Assembly: GCA_046347635.1 (NCBI GenBank)
Contig: JAXMFT010000002.1
Span: 186,001-250,000 of the forward strand
Direction: 5' to 3'
Source: JAGVSZ01 sp019137045
GTDB taxonomy: Bacteria; Pseudomonadota; Gammaproteobacteria; Burkholderiales; SG8-39
DNA length: 64,000 nt
Shown: positions 42,590-50,441 of the stretch, one piece after another
How positions within the stretch are numbered: position 1 is the first letter of the stretch
Layout: every line of letters begins with the position of its first letter
Made by a program: the position numbers and the translations under genes
Notes under the pieces: model-generated
The model's database searches: none
What the model was told of the DNA's origin: nothing
Seen by the model: only the letters and a program-made list of their open reading frames with translations

Positions 42590-43602
42590 CGGCGTCGCGC
42601 CTGCGGCGGGCGGCCACGTGCTGGCTGCTCGTCGTCGCCGCTGCGCTCGCGTCCAGCGCCGTGGCGCACGAGTCGCGCCCCGCCTACCTGCAGCTCACCG
42701 AGACCGCGCCCGGCCGGTACGACGTGCTGTGGCGAACGCCGCTGCTGTCGGGCATGCGCCTGCCCGTCGTGCTCCGGTTCCCGGCGGGCACGCGCCACCT
42801 GACCGAGCCGACCGAGCGCGATTTTCCCGACTCGATCGTGGAGCGGCGCGTGATCGAGGTGGACGGGGGCCTCACGGGCAAGCGCGTGGAGTTCGTCGGC
42901 CTGCAGGCGTCGATCACCGACGTGCTCGTGCGCGTGCAGTCGCGCGACGGCGCGCTGTCGACGACGCTCGTGCAGCCCTCGAAGCCGTGGGTGGAAATCG
43001 CCGCGTCGCAGGGGCCGCTCGCCGTGTTCGCCGCCTACCTGCAGCACGGCGTCGAGCACATCCTCCTCGGCTACGACCACCTGCTCTTCGTGCTCGCGCT
43101 GACGCTCATCGTGCGCAGCACGCGCGTGCTGGTCTGGACCGTCACGGCGTTCACGGCCGCGCATTCGATCACGCTCGCGCTCGCGACGCTCGGCGTCGTG
43201 CACGTGCCCGGGCCGCCGGTCGAGGCGACCATCGCGCTCAGCATCCTGCTGCTCGCCGCGGAGATCCTGCGCGTGCGCCAGGGGAAGTGGAGCCTGACGG
43301 CGCGCTGGCCGTGGGTGGTGGCGTTCTCCTTCGGCCTCCTGCACGGGTTCGGCTTCGCCGGCGCGCTGACCTCGATCGGGCTGCCGCAGGGCGACGTCCC
43401 GCTCGCGCTCTTCGCCTTCAACGTGGGGGTCGAGATCGGCCAGCTCGCCTTCATCGCCGCGGTGCTCGCGCTGCTGGCGCTGGCGAAGCGGCTGCCGCTC
43501 TCCCGCCCGCTCACGCAACGGGCGCTCCCGGCCGCGACCTACGCCATCGGCACGCTCGCGGCGTTCTGGTTCTTCGAGCGCGTGGCCGGCTTCTGGGGGT
43601 GA
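42586..43602 (+). CDS. HupE/UreJ-type membrane protein
   Basis: 338 residues from GTG. A signal peptide and a periplasmic domain (about residues 28-140, ESRPAYLQLTETAPGRYDV) precede about six membrane helices. Histidine-rich membrane motifs HGVEHILLGYDHLLF, TAAHSITLALAT and GLLHGFGFAGAL are those of HupE/UreJ nickel or cobalt permeases. This large-ectodomain form (HupE/UreJ_2) is less studied. Metal specificity is unknown. Last gene of the array; a hairpin follows immediately. Confidence 0.85.
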   Translation: MTASRLRRAATCWLLVVAAALASSAVAHESRPAYLQLTETAPGRYDVLWRTPLLSGMRLPVVLRFPAGTRHLTEPTERDFPDSIVERRVIEVDGGLTGKRVEFVGLQASITDVLVRVQSRDGALSTTLVQPSKPWVEIAASQGPLAVFAAYLQHGVEHILLGYDHLLFVLALTLIVRSTRVLVWTVTAFTAAHSITLALATLGVVHVPGPPVEATIALSILLLAAEILRVRQGKWSLTARWPWVVAFSFGLLHGFGFAGALTSIGLPQGDVPLALFAFNVGVEIGQLAFIAAVLALLALAKRLPLSRPLTQRALPAATYAIGTLAAFWFFERVAGFWG

Positions 43603-43608
43603 AATCGC

Positions 43609-43625
43609 GGGCGGGTCCCCCGCCC
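43609..43625. terminator. hairpin between convergent HupE and ParA genes
   Basis: GGGCGGG, loop TCC, then CCCGCCC: a perfect 7-bp GC stem followed by GGATTT. Its place between converging genes suits bidirectional termination. Confidence 0.6.
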
Positions 43626-43649
43626 GGATTTGCGCGCTGCAGGACGAGC

Positions 43650-44366
43650 CTAGACCGCGACCTGCCGCCGCGCGGCGAGGTTCACGACGTTGGGGTGGGC
43701 GGTGGCCGGGCCGACGGCGAGGTGACCGTCGAGCCAGCGGACGATCGGCTGGAACTCCTGGCGCTCGGCCGTGCTTTCGGCCGGGTCCATCTCGAACACC
43801 CCCAGCCCCTGCTCGGCGGCGCGGATGTAGGCGTCGGAGTCCCGGATCCGGGTCAGGAACGGCAAGCTGAGCGAGCGGAGGAACCGCTCGAGCGGCTCGT
43901 ACACCGGCATCGAGCTCCGCACCCGGTTGGCGACCACCACCACCTGGGTGTTCCGGCTCCGGACCCGGCCGAGGAGGAACAAATCCTTCACGAAATCGGC
44001 CGTCGCGTGGACGTCGATCGACGACGGGCCGACAGGAATGACGACGAACTCGGCCTTTCCCATCAGCTCCTGCAGGAGGAGCCCCTTCGCGCCCCCCGGG
44101 GCGTCGATCAGCTGGAGCTGCGTGTCGGTCGGGAGCCAGGTCTGGAGGCTCTTGAGGAGGAAACCCTTCTGCGGCGCCGCGTTCGCGCCGTGGATGCGGG
44201 GCAGGTGAGCGGGGCGGGACTTCAGCCACTGCAGGCTGGAGCCCTGGGGGTCGTAGTCTTTGATCGCCACCCGGGTCCCGGCGGCGGCGTAGTAGCTCGC
44301 GAGGTTGGTGGTGACGGTCGTCTTGCCGCACCCGCCCTTCGAGTTGATCACCAGCACCGTCCGCAT
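43650..44366 (-). CDS. orphan ParA/MinD-family ATPase
   Basis: 238 residues. A deviant Walker A KGGCGKTT follows MRTVLVINS, and IKDYDPQGSSLQWL replaces the usual Walker A' DxDPQ. QLIDAPGG is the switch motif. The rest (VVIPVGPSSIDVHATADFV, VVVANRVR, IRDSDAYIRAAEQGLGVFE) matches ParA-like partition ATPases. No ParB, parS or cell-division gene is next to it, so its cargo is unknown; such orphans often position protein clusters. The lone C-terminal run (NLAARRQVAV) may form a nucleoid-binding patch. Confidence 0.85.
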   Translation of the reverse strand: MRTVLVINSKGGCGKTTVTTNLASYYAAAGTRVAIKDYDPQGSSLQWLKSRPAHLPRIHGANAAPQKGFLLKSLQTWLPTDTQLQLIDAPGGAKGLLLQELMGKAEFVVIPVGPSSIDVHATADFVKDLFLLGRVRSRNTQVVVVANRVRSSMPVYEPLERFLRSLSLPFLTRIRDSDAYIRAAEQGLGVFEMDPAESTAERQEFQPIVRWLDGHLAVGPATAHPNVVNLAARRQVAV

Positions 44367-44461
44367 GGCCCGCCCCTCGCTCCCCTGACGGGCGAACGCG
44401 AAGCATCGGGCGTGCCGGTGCGCCGGCGGGGAGTTGCGTATGTCACTTCGCGCCACCAAAA

Positions 44462-44477
44462 CCCGCCTGCAGGCGGG
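44462..44477. repeat. 16-bp perfect palindrome
   Basis: CCCGCCTGCAGGCGGG is fully self-complementary. It lies in the 221-base gap upstream of parA and downstream of the gentisate dioxygenase gene, both on the minus strand. It may be an operator or a cruciform-forming terminator. The rest of the gap (44367-44587) is GC-rich with no clear gene. Confidence 0.5.
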
Positions 44478-44587
44478 AGGGTCGCCCGCCAAGCGGCGCG
44501 CTCCGCTCCAGAGGCAAGTCCGCCCGGGCGCGGCTGCGGGCGCGCGCGTCGCTCCGCGCCTGTCCGCCCGCCGCCCCCGGCGCGCGT

Positions 44588-45631
44588 TCAGCCCTCCTGC
44601 TCGCGCCAGAGGTCCAGCACGGCCTGCACCGGCCGGTCGCTGAACGAGAAGAGCACCGCCTCGCCGTCGGCCTCCAGCGTGTAGGGCATCCAGGACGGGA
44701 CGACGAAGGTGTCCTTCGGGCCCCAGGCGAAGGTCTCGCCCCCGACCTTCATCCGGCCCGCGCCCTCCACCACCGAGTACACCGTCGAGTCGGTCGAGCG
44801 GTAGGGCTTGCCGCGGAAGCCCTGCGGCAGGAGCTGCATGAAAGTGCCGATGGTCGGCATCGCCGAGCCGCCGGTGGCGGGGTTCACGAACTTGAGCTTG
44901 TGCCCGTAGCACGCGTGCGGCGGCGCGCTCTTCGCCAGCGTCGCCAGCGCCGCGCGCGTGCGCTCGTACGGGTACCAGAAGAGCGGCGAAGTGCGCGAGC
45001 GCGGCTCGTGGTTCACCGGCAGCATGGTGTTGCCGAACGAGGCGAACGACTCGCCCGCGGTGCGGGTGGTGTGCTGCGCCTCCTCGGGCGGGCGCTCGAA
45101 GAACTGCGCGTCCAGCAGCTCGACGAGCGCGATGTCCAGCCCGTCGAGCCACACCATCGGCTCGCTGGAAGGATTGCCGTGGTCGTGCCAGGTCCACGAC
45201 GGCGTGATGATGAAGTCGCCCGGGCTCATGGTGACGCGCTCGCCGTCCACCGCGGTGTACGCGCCCTGGCCGTGCACGATGAAGCGCAGCGCCGACTGCG
45301 AGTGGCGGTGCGCCGGCGCGACCTCGCCGGGCAGGATGAGCTGCAGCCCCGCGTACAGGCTGTGCGTCACGCGCGAGCGTCCGCGCAGCCCCGGGTTCTC
45401 GAGGATGAGCACGCGGCGCTCGGCCTCCTTCGCGGTGATCAGCTTCCCCGCCTCGAGAATCCAGGGGTGCACCGTCGCCCACTTCCACAGATAGGGCTTG
45501 CACGGGGTGTTCGGCGTGGCCGAAATCAGGCTGTGCAGCACCTCCCACAGGGGGGTGACGTTCGCCTGGTCGATCTTGGCGTAGAAGGCCTGGCGCTCGG
45601 CGGGGAGGGCGGGTTTCGGGACGGCGGACAT
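44588..45631 (-). CDS. gentisate 1,2-dioxygenase (bicupin)
   Basis: 347 residues, normal for the family. It opens the gentisate ring to maleylpyruvate with ferrous iron and O2. The first cupin carries APAHRHSQSALRFIVHGQG (metal-binding His pair) and WTWHDHGN; the second carries FRGKPYRSTDSTVYSVVEG. PLWEVLHSLISATP near the N-terminus is typical. The ATG at 45631 is preceded by GAGGAG. No maleylpyruvate isomerase or fumarylpyruvate hydrolase gene is adjacent, so the rest of the pathway must lie elsewhere. Confidence 0.88.
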   Translation of the reverse strand: MSAVPKPALPAERQAFYAKIDQANVTPLWEVLHSLISATPNTPCKPYLWKWATVHPWILEAGKLITAKEAERRVLILENPGLRGRSRVTHSLYAGLQLILPGEVAPAHRHSQSALRFIVHGQGAYTAVDGERVTMSPGDFIITPSWTWHDHGNPSSEPMVWLDGLDIALVELLDAQFFERPPEEAQHTTRTAGESFASFGNTMLPVNHEPRSRTSPLFWYPYERTRAALATLAKSAPPHACYGHKLKFVNPATGGSAMPTIGTFMQLLPQGFRGKPYRSTDSTVYSVVEGAGRMKVGGETFAWGPKDTFVVPSWMPYTLEADGEAVLFSFSDRPVQAVLDLWREQEG

Positions 45632-45767
45632 CGGTTGCTCCTCGAAGCGGGGACGAGGCGCCATTGTCGCCCGGCCGGCGCGCGCGGGGCAACGGCGGTT
45701 CGCCGGCGGAGCGCGCCGGGGCTAAGATAGCCGCCAACCCCCCCACTCGCCGCGAACGGGAGGCACC

Positions 45768-46472
45768 ATGGCCGGGAACCCCGACTCCGCCAGCATCCGC
45801 GACGCCGCAGCCGAGACCGTCCGCCAGGGGGCCGACATCCGCGACCGCGTGCACGAGCTGACCCTCGCGGCGCTGCGGCGCCAGCGCTTCGACCCGCGCG
45901 GGGTGCGCGAGGTCGTGCGCGCCGTGACCGAGGGCATCGCGACCGGCGCCGACAAGTCGAGCGGCGACCTGCGGCGCGCGCTCGCCGAGGCCCTGCGCGG
46001 GCTCGACCAGGCGCTGCGCACCTCGGCCGAGGCCGGCGACGTCGCGCTGCGGCAGCTCGCGCGGAGCGGCCGCGACTTCTCCGACACCGAGTTCAAGCAG
46101 GCGCTCGCGAACCTGCGCAAGCTCGAGGACGACTTCCTGAAGACCGCGGAGCTGGTCGCCGAAGGCGCGAGCGCCCGCGTGCAGCCGGAGCTGCGCGAGG
46201 CGCTGCGCAACGCGCGCCGGACCGGCACCGAGACCGGCAAGCAGGTCGCCCTCACCATGGGCGAGCTGGCGCAGAAGTTCTCCGCCGCGTCGCTGGACGC
46301 GGCGCTCGCCGGCCTGGAAGCGGCGAGCCAGGTCGGGCAGCGCTTCGCGCTGGTCGCGAGCGGCGTGCTCGGCGCGTTCGCCGACGCGCTGCGCGCCCCG
46401 CCCCCCGCACCGCAGGAGCAGCCCGTCCAGGAGCCGCCGCAGCCCGCGCAAGAGCCGCCGAAGCCGGCCTGA
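45768..46472 (+). CDS. DUF6781-like helical protein
   Basis: 234 residues with GGGAGG before the ATG. It is almost entirely helical: DIRDRVHELTLAALRRQRFD, GVREVVRAVTEGIATGA, FSDTEFKQALANLRKLEDDF, then a hydrophobic amphipathic stretch (AASQVGQRFALVASGVLGAF) and a Pro/Gln/Glu tail (PAPQEQPVQEPPQPAQEPP). It resembles proteins labelled DUF6781; the family name is given with limited confidence. It lies three bases before the UbiB-like gene, suggesting a membrane- or quinone-related partner role. Confidence 0.6.
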   Translation: MAGNPDSASIRDAAAETVRQGADIRDRVHELTLAALRRQRFDPRGVREVVRAVTEGIATGADKSSGDLRRALAEALRGLDQALRTSAEAGDVALRQLARSGRDFSDTEFKQALANLRKLEDDFLKTAELVAEGASARVQPELREALRNARRTGTETGKQVALTMGELAQKFSAASLDAALAGLEAASQVGQRFALVASGVLGAFADALRAPPPAPQEQPVQEPPQPAQEPPKPA

Positions 46473-46475
46473 CCG

Positions 46476-48164
46476 ATGCTGCGCGAAACCGTCGGGGTGA
46501 TGCGCGATCTCCCGCGGCTGCACGAGATCACGTCGGTCTTCATCCGCCACGGGCTCGGCGACCTCGTGCGCCGGGTCGGCATCGCGGGCGTCCTCGAGCG
46601 CGCCGGGCAGATGCTGAGCTGGGGCGCGCGCGCCGAGAGCGCGCGCCTCGAGCCCGCGCAGCGCGCGCGGCTCGCGCTCGCGGAGCTCGGGCCCACCTTC
46701 GTCAAGCTCGGCCAGCTGATGGCCACCCGCGTCGACCTCTTCCCGCCGAGCTGGATCGCCGAGTTCGAGAAGCTGCTCGCCGACACGCCGCCGGTCGCGT
46801 TCGCCGCGCTCCTGCCGGAGGTGGAGCGCGCGCTCGGGCGCTCGCCGTTCGAGGTGTTCCGCGACCTCGACCCGGTGCCGCTCGCCTCGGCCTCGATCGC
46901 GCAGGTGCACCGCGCGCGGCTCGCGGACGGCACGCCGGTGGTGCTGAAGATCCGCCGGCCCGGGATCCGCGCGAAGGTCGAGGCCGACCTGCGCCTGCTC
47001 GCGCAGATCGCGCAGCTGATCGAGTCCGAGATCCCCGAGGCGCGCCGCTACCAGCCGGCCGAGATCGCGGCGCAGTTCGCGCGCTCGCTCGAGCGCGAGC
47101 TCGACCTCGCGGTGGAGGCCCGGCACGTGGAGCGCCTCGCGCGCAACTTCGAGGGCGACCCGCACATCGTGATCCCGAAGGTGTACGGCGAGTGGACGAG
47201 CGAGGTCATGAACGTGCAGGAGCACGTCGACGCGATCCCGGGCACCGACCTCGCGGCGGTGCGCGCGGCCGGGCTCGACCCGCAGCTGCTCGCCGCGCGC
47301 GGGGTCGAGTCGACGCTGAAGATGATCCTGATCGACGGGTTCTTCCACGCCGACCCGCACCCGGGCAACGTGCTCTTCCTGCCCGGGAACCGCATCGTGA
47401 TGATCGACTGCGGCATGGTCGGACGGCTGTCGCCGCTGCGCCGCAACCAGGTGGTGGACCTGCTCGCCGGCCTCGCGCGCCTGGACGAGGAGGCGATGAT
47501 CGACGTGCTGCTCGACTGGGCGGGCGACGCGCACGTCGACGAGGCCCGGCTCGCCGCGGACGTGAACGAGCTCGTGTACGACTACGAGGGGGTGCCGCTC
47601 AAGGACATCCGCATCGGCGCGCTCATCCGCGAGTTCGCGGCGATCATCCGGCGCCACTCGATCGTCCTGCCGCCGGACCTGACGCTGATGTTCAAGGCGC
47701 TCATCACCATGGAGGGGCTGGGGCGCCAGTTCGACCCCGGCTTCCACATCATCGACCACCTGACGCCGATGATCCGGCGCGCGGTCGCGGAGCGCTACCA
47801 GCCCGCGGGCCTGGTGCGGCGCGGGCGCGGCGCGCTCGCGCAGGTCGCGAACCTCCTCGCCGGCGTCCCGCGCGACCTCTCGCGCCTCCTGCGCGACGCG
47901 CGGCGCGGCAAGACCCGGATCGATCTCGACCTCAAGCGGCTCGACCGCTTCGGCCGGCAGCTCGACCGCACGCTCGACCGCGCGACCATGGGCATCATGA
48001 CCGCGTCGCTGGTCATCGGCTCCGCGATCGTGATGACGGTCCCCGAGGGGCCGTCGGTGCTCGGCGTGCCGCTGCTCGCCGCGGTCGGCGTGGTCGGGTA
48101 CGTCGTCGCGTTCGTGAACAGCATCTGGATCATCCTCGGGATCTGGCGCTCGGGGAAGGATTGA
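46476..48164 (+). CDS. UbiB/AarF (ABC1) family kinase-like protein
   Basis: 562 residues. The family KxGQ motif is FVKLGQLMATR, followed by the Ala-rich loop PLASASIAQVHRARL, VVLKIRRPGI (ATP-binding Lys), FFHADPHPGN (catalytic loop) and MIDCGMVG (metal Asp). Two C-terminal membrane helices are visible (MTASLVIGSAIVMTV and AAVGVVGYVVAFVNSIWII). UbiB members act as ATPases in ubiquinone synthesis or lipid extraction; which applies here is unknown. Coupled upstream to the DUF6781-like gene and downstream, by a TTGA overlap, to a pyrophosphatase-like gene. Confidence 0.9.
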   Translation: MLRETVGVMRDLPRLHEITSVFIRHGLGDLVRRVGIAGVLERAGQMLSWGARAESARLEPAQRARLALAELGPTFVKLGQLMATRVDLFPPSWIAEFEKLLADTPPVAFAALLPEVERALGRSPFEVFRDLDPVPLASASIAQVHRARLADGTPVVLKIRRPGIRAKVEADLRLLAQIAQLIESEIPEARRYQPAEIAAQFARSLERELDLAVEARHVERLARNFEGDPHIVIPKVYGEWTSEVMNVQEHVDAIPGTDLAAVRAAGLDPQLLAARGVESTLKMILIDGFFHADPHPGNVLFLPGNRIVMIDCGMVGRLSPLRRNQVVDLLAGLARLDEEAMIDVLLDWAGDAHVDEARLAADVNELVYDYEGVPLKDIRIGALIREFAAIIRRHSIVLPPDLTLMFKALITMEGLGRQFDPGFHIIDHLTPMIRRAVAERYQPAGLVRRGRGALAQVANLLAGVPRDLSRLLRDARRGKTRIDLDLKRLDRFGRQLDRTLDRATMGIMTASLVIGSAIVMTVPEGPSVLGVPLLAAVGVVGYVVAFVNSIWIILGIWRSGKD

Positions 48165-48652
48165 GCGCGCGTCGGGTGGCGGAGAGCGGGCCGGTCGCGG
48201 TCGAGGTCGTCATCGAGGTGCCGCGCGGCAGCTTCCTCAAGCGCGGCTCGACCGGGCAGGTCGACTTCGTGTCGCCGCTGCCGTGCCCGTTCAACTACGG
48301 CTCGGTGCCGGCGTACATCGGGCGCGAGGGCGATCTCCTCGACGCCGTCGTGCTCGGGCCGCGCCTGCCGCTCGGCGCGCGCACGCGCGTCGCGGCGTGG
48401 GGCGCGGTGGTGCTGACCGACCGCGGCATGAGCGACGACAAGCTGATCTGCAGCCGCGCGCCGCTTACCGCCGGGCAGCGCGCGCGCGTGCTGCGCTTCT
48501 TCCGCTTCTACGCGGCCTGCAAGGGCCTCTTGAACCTCTGGCGCCGCCGTCCCGGTCGCAACGCCTGCGACGGCTGGTGCGAGGCGCGCGTCGCGATCGC
48601 GCGCGCCCGCCCGCGCGACGCGAGCTGGGACGGGTCGCCGGTGGCGTTCTGA
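48161..48652 (+). CDS. inorganic pyrophosphatase-like protein
   Basis: 163 residues from TTG overlapping the UbiB stop (TTGA); a GTG at 48176 is the alternative. The soluble PPase plan is recognisable: VVIEVPRGSFLKR, FNYGSVPAYIGREGDLLDAVV, then TDRGMSDDKLI. In the signature DxDxxD the first Asp is replaced by Glu (EGDLLD), and the chain is a little short. A changed metal site could alter or abolish activity. Pairing with UbiB suggests removal of pyrophosphate made in prenyl-quinone synthesis; this is inference. Confidence 0.75.
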   Translation: MSARRVAESGPVAVEVVIEVPRGSFLKRGSTGQVDFVSPLPCPFNYGSVPAYIGREGDLLDAVVLGPRLPLGARTRVAAWGAVVLTDRGMSDDKLICSRAPLTAGQRARVLRFFRFYAACKGLLNLWRRRPGRNACDGWCEARVAIARARPRDASWDGSPVAF

Positions 48653-48698
48653 GGATCCTCGCGACGGCGGTTCGGTTCGGCTGGCAAAGCCTCCCGAT

Positions 48699-48790
48699 AT
48701 CGCCCAAAGGCGATGATGTATAGATATATCGTTTGGGCGATGTTTGCATCGCGATAAAGCGATATATTGACATAATCGCCTAAAGGCGAT
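48699..48790. promoter_or_regulatory. four operator palindromes of the hipBA module
   Basis: ATCGCC-CAAA-GGCGAT at 48699-48714; a shortened copy ATCGTTTGGGCGAT at 48728-48741; ATCGC-GATAAA-GCGAT at 48748-48763; and ATCGCC-TAAA-GGCGAT at 48775-48790. Start-to-start spacings are 29, 20 and 27 bases. HipB dimers bind such palindromes in known systems. The stretch is markedly AT-richer than its surroundings. Confidence 0.82.
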
Positions 48791-48795
48791 ATGTT
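48767..48795 (+). promoter_or_regulatory. hipBA promoter
   Basis: A perfect TTGACA -35 (48767-48772), 17-base spacer and TATGTT -10 (48790-48795). The fourth operator lies inside the spacer, so repressor and polymerase would compete. The predicted start falls at about 48802, the first base of hipB, so the transcript should be leaderless. Confidence 0.78.
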
Positions 48796-48801
48796 GCTCC
48801 A

Positions 48802-49065
48802 ATGGACTATCCGATCCGTTTCCCGGACCAGATCCGGCAGCAGCTGCGCGCGCTGCGCAAGGCCCGAGGCCTGACCCAGACGCAGCTTGGCAAGCTGGTT
48901 GGCGTTGGACAGGTTCGCATTGCAGAGATCGAAAAAGCGCCCGCGGCGGTAAGCGTTGCGCAACTGTTCAAGCTGCTCACCGCCTTGGACACGCATATCG
49001 TGCTGCGCGACGCGCGGCCCGACGACGGTTCCAGGCCGGATACGACCCCGAAGGGATCTTGGTGA
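48802..49065 (+). CDS. hipB: HipB-family antitoxin (Xre HTH)
   Basis: 87 residues. MDYPIRFPDQIRQQLRALRK leads into the helix-turn-helix LTQTQLGKLVGVGQVRIAEI, then a dimerisation helix (SVAQLFKLLTALDTHIVL). The tail is Asp/Pro/Gly-rich and probably disordered, as is usual for antitoxin ends that occlude or mark for proteolysis. No Shine-Dalgarno precedes the ATG (GTTGCTCCAATG), in keeping with the leaderless prediction. The stop overlaps the hipA GTG as GTGA. Confidence 0.88.
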   Translation: MDYPIRFPDQIRQQLRALRKARGLTQTQLGKLVGVGQVRIAEIEKAPAAVSVAQLFKLLTALDTHIVLRDARPDDGSRPDTTPKGSW

Positions 49066-50393
49066 GTGCAGCGCTCAACGTCTGGATGAACGGCGAGTTG
49101 GTGGGGGTGTGGTCGCGGACCCGCACCGGTGGTCATCGCCTTACCTACGAGGCAACCTGGCTGCAATCGCCGCGGCGGCGCTCGCTTTCGCTGTCACTCC
49201 CGATTGGACCGTCGCGCGAGATCACCGGAGCGGCCGTATCGAGCTACTTCGAGAATCTCCTGCCCGAGAACGCCAACATCCGTCGGCGGCTGGGCGCGCG
49301 CTTTCGCACCCGCGGTATCGAAGCGTTCGAACTGCTCACTGCAATCGGGCGCGATTGCGTAGGCGCCGTTCAACTGCTGCCACCCGAGACGGCCCCGGAA
49401 GGATTCGACCGGATCGACGGCACGTCGGTCAACGACACTGAGGTCGAACGCCTTCTTCGTAGCGTGACCGCCGAACCGCTGCCCGGCGTGAACGAAGATC
49501 CCGAGGCGTTTCGGATCTCGATTGCGGGCGCTCAGGAGAAAACGGCCCTCCTGTGCAAACGGGGAAAGTGGTTCCGTCCACGCGGCGCGACTCCGACCAC
49601 TCACATACTGAAGTTGCCGCTCGGCATCGTGGGAGGGGGTCTGCAGCTCGACATGTCGGAGTCGGTCGAGAACGAATGGCTTTGCGCGCAGATTCTTCGT
49701 GAGCTCGGCTTCTTTGTAGCGAAGACCGACATCGCGGTTTTCGGTGCCCAGAAGGTGCTGGTTGTCGAGCGCTTCGACCGTAAGTGGATGGACGAACGCT
49801 GGATCGCACGGCTGCCTCAGGAGGATCTCTGTCAGGCGCTCGCAGTGCCGCCCGACCGGAAATACGAATCCGACGGCGGGCCCGGAATAGCCGACGCCTT
49901 GAAACTGCTCTCCGGCAGCGCGTCGTCCAACGCGGACCGCGAGCAGTTCCTGCTTGCGCAACTGGCCTTCTGGCTGCTCGCCGCGACCGATGGACACGCG
50001 AAGAATTTCTCCGTGTTCCTCAACGCCGGTGACACCTATCGCCTGACACCGCTCTACGACGTGCTCTCGGCATGGCCTGTCATTGGACCCGGCGCCGACT
50101 CGCTTTCGCCGCAGAAAGCGCGGCTGGCCATGGGCCTGCGCGCCAAGAACATGCATTACAGGCTGAAGGAGATCCGCGCTCGGCACTACCGCGAGGTGGC
50201 CGAAAAAAGCGGCGTGCCGACGGTGTGGGACAAGATGCTGACGTTGATCGGCGATGTCCCGGCTTCGCTCGCAGCGGTCGAGAAGCGCCTTGCGCCAGGT
50301 TTCCCGCGGATTCTTTGGGAACGCATCTCAAACGGCATGCTCTCCCAAGCGAGCGCATTCAAGAAAGAGAGTCTCGGCAGCAGAGTCGTCTGA
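49062..50393 (+). CDS. hipA: HipA-family kinase toxin
   Basis: 443 residues from GTG 49062 (TTG at 49059 also possible). The N-terminal subdomain starts LNVWMNGELVGVW. The kinase core shows the P-loop serine region FRISIAGAQEKTALL, the catalytic loop ATDGHAKNFSVF and the metal motif LTPLYDVLSAWP. HipA kinases phosphorylate targets such as glutamyl-tRNA synthetase and trigger growth arrest. All key residues are present, so the toxin looks active. Base composition is lower in GC than neighbours, hinting at acquisition by transfer. Confidence 0.92.
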   Translation: MSAALNVWMNGELVGVWSRTRTGGHRLTYEATWLQSPRRRSLSLSLPIGPSREITGAAVSSYFENLLPENANIRRRLGARFRTRGIEAFELLTAIGRDCVGAVQLLPPETAPEGFDRIDGTSVNDTEVERLLRSVTAEPLPGVNEDPEAFRISIAGAQEKTALLCKRGKWFRPRGATPTTHILKLPLGIVGGGLQLDMSESVENEWLCAQILRELGFFVAKTDIAVFGAQKVLVVERFDRKWMDERWIARLPQEDLCQALAVPPDRKYESDGGPGIADALKLLSGSASSNADREQFLLAQLAFWLLAATDGHAKNFSVFLNAGDTYRLTPLYDVLSAWPVIGPGADSLSPQKARLAMGLRAKNMHYRLKEIRARHYREVAEKSGVPTVWDKMLTLIGDVPASLAAVEKRLAPGFPRILWERISNGMLSQASAFKKESLGSRVV

Positions 50394-50441
50394 CAAGCGC
50401 CGAGCTGTTCCGTCGAGTAGGCGCGGTGAGCGATTTCGGCG

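Noticed and set aside
43650..47759. 1369-residue minus-strand ORF ending in the ParA sequence
   Set aside because: Only the last 238 codons match a protein family; the rest is antisense to the UbiB and DUF6781-like genes and out of frame with gentisate dioxygenase.
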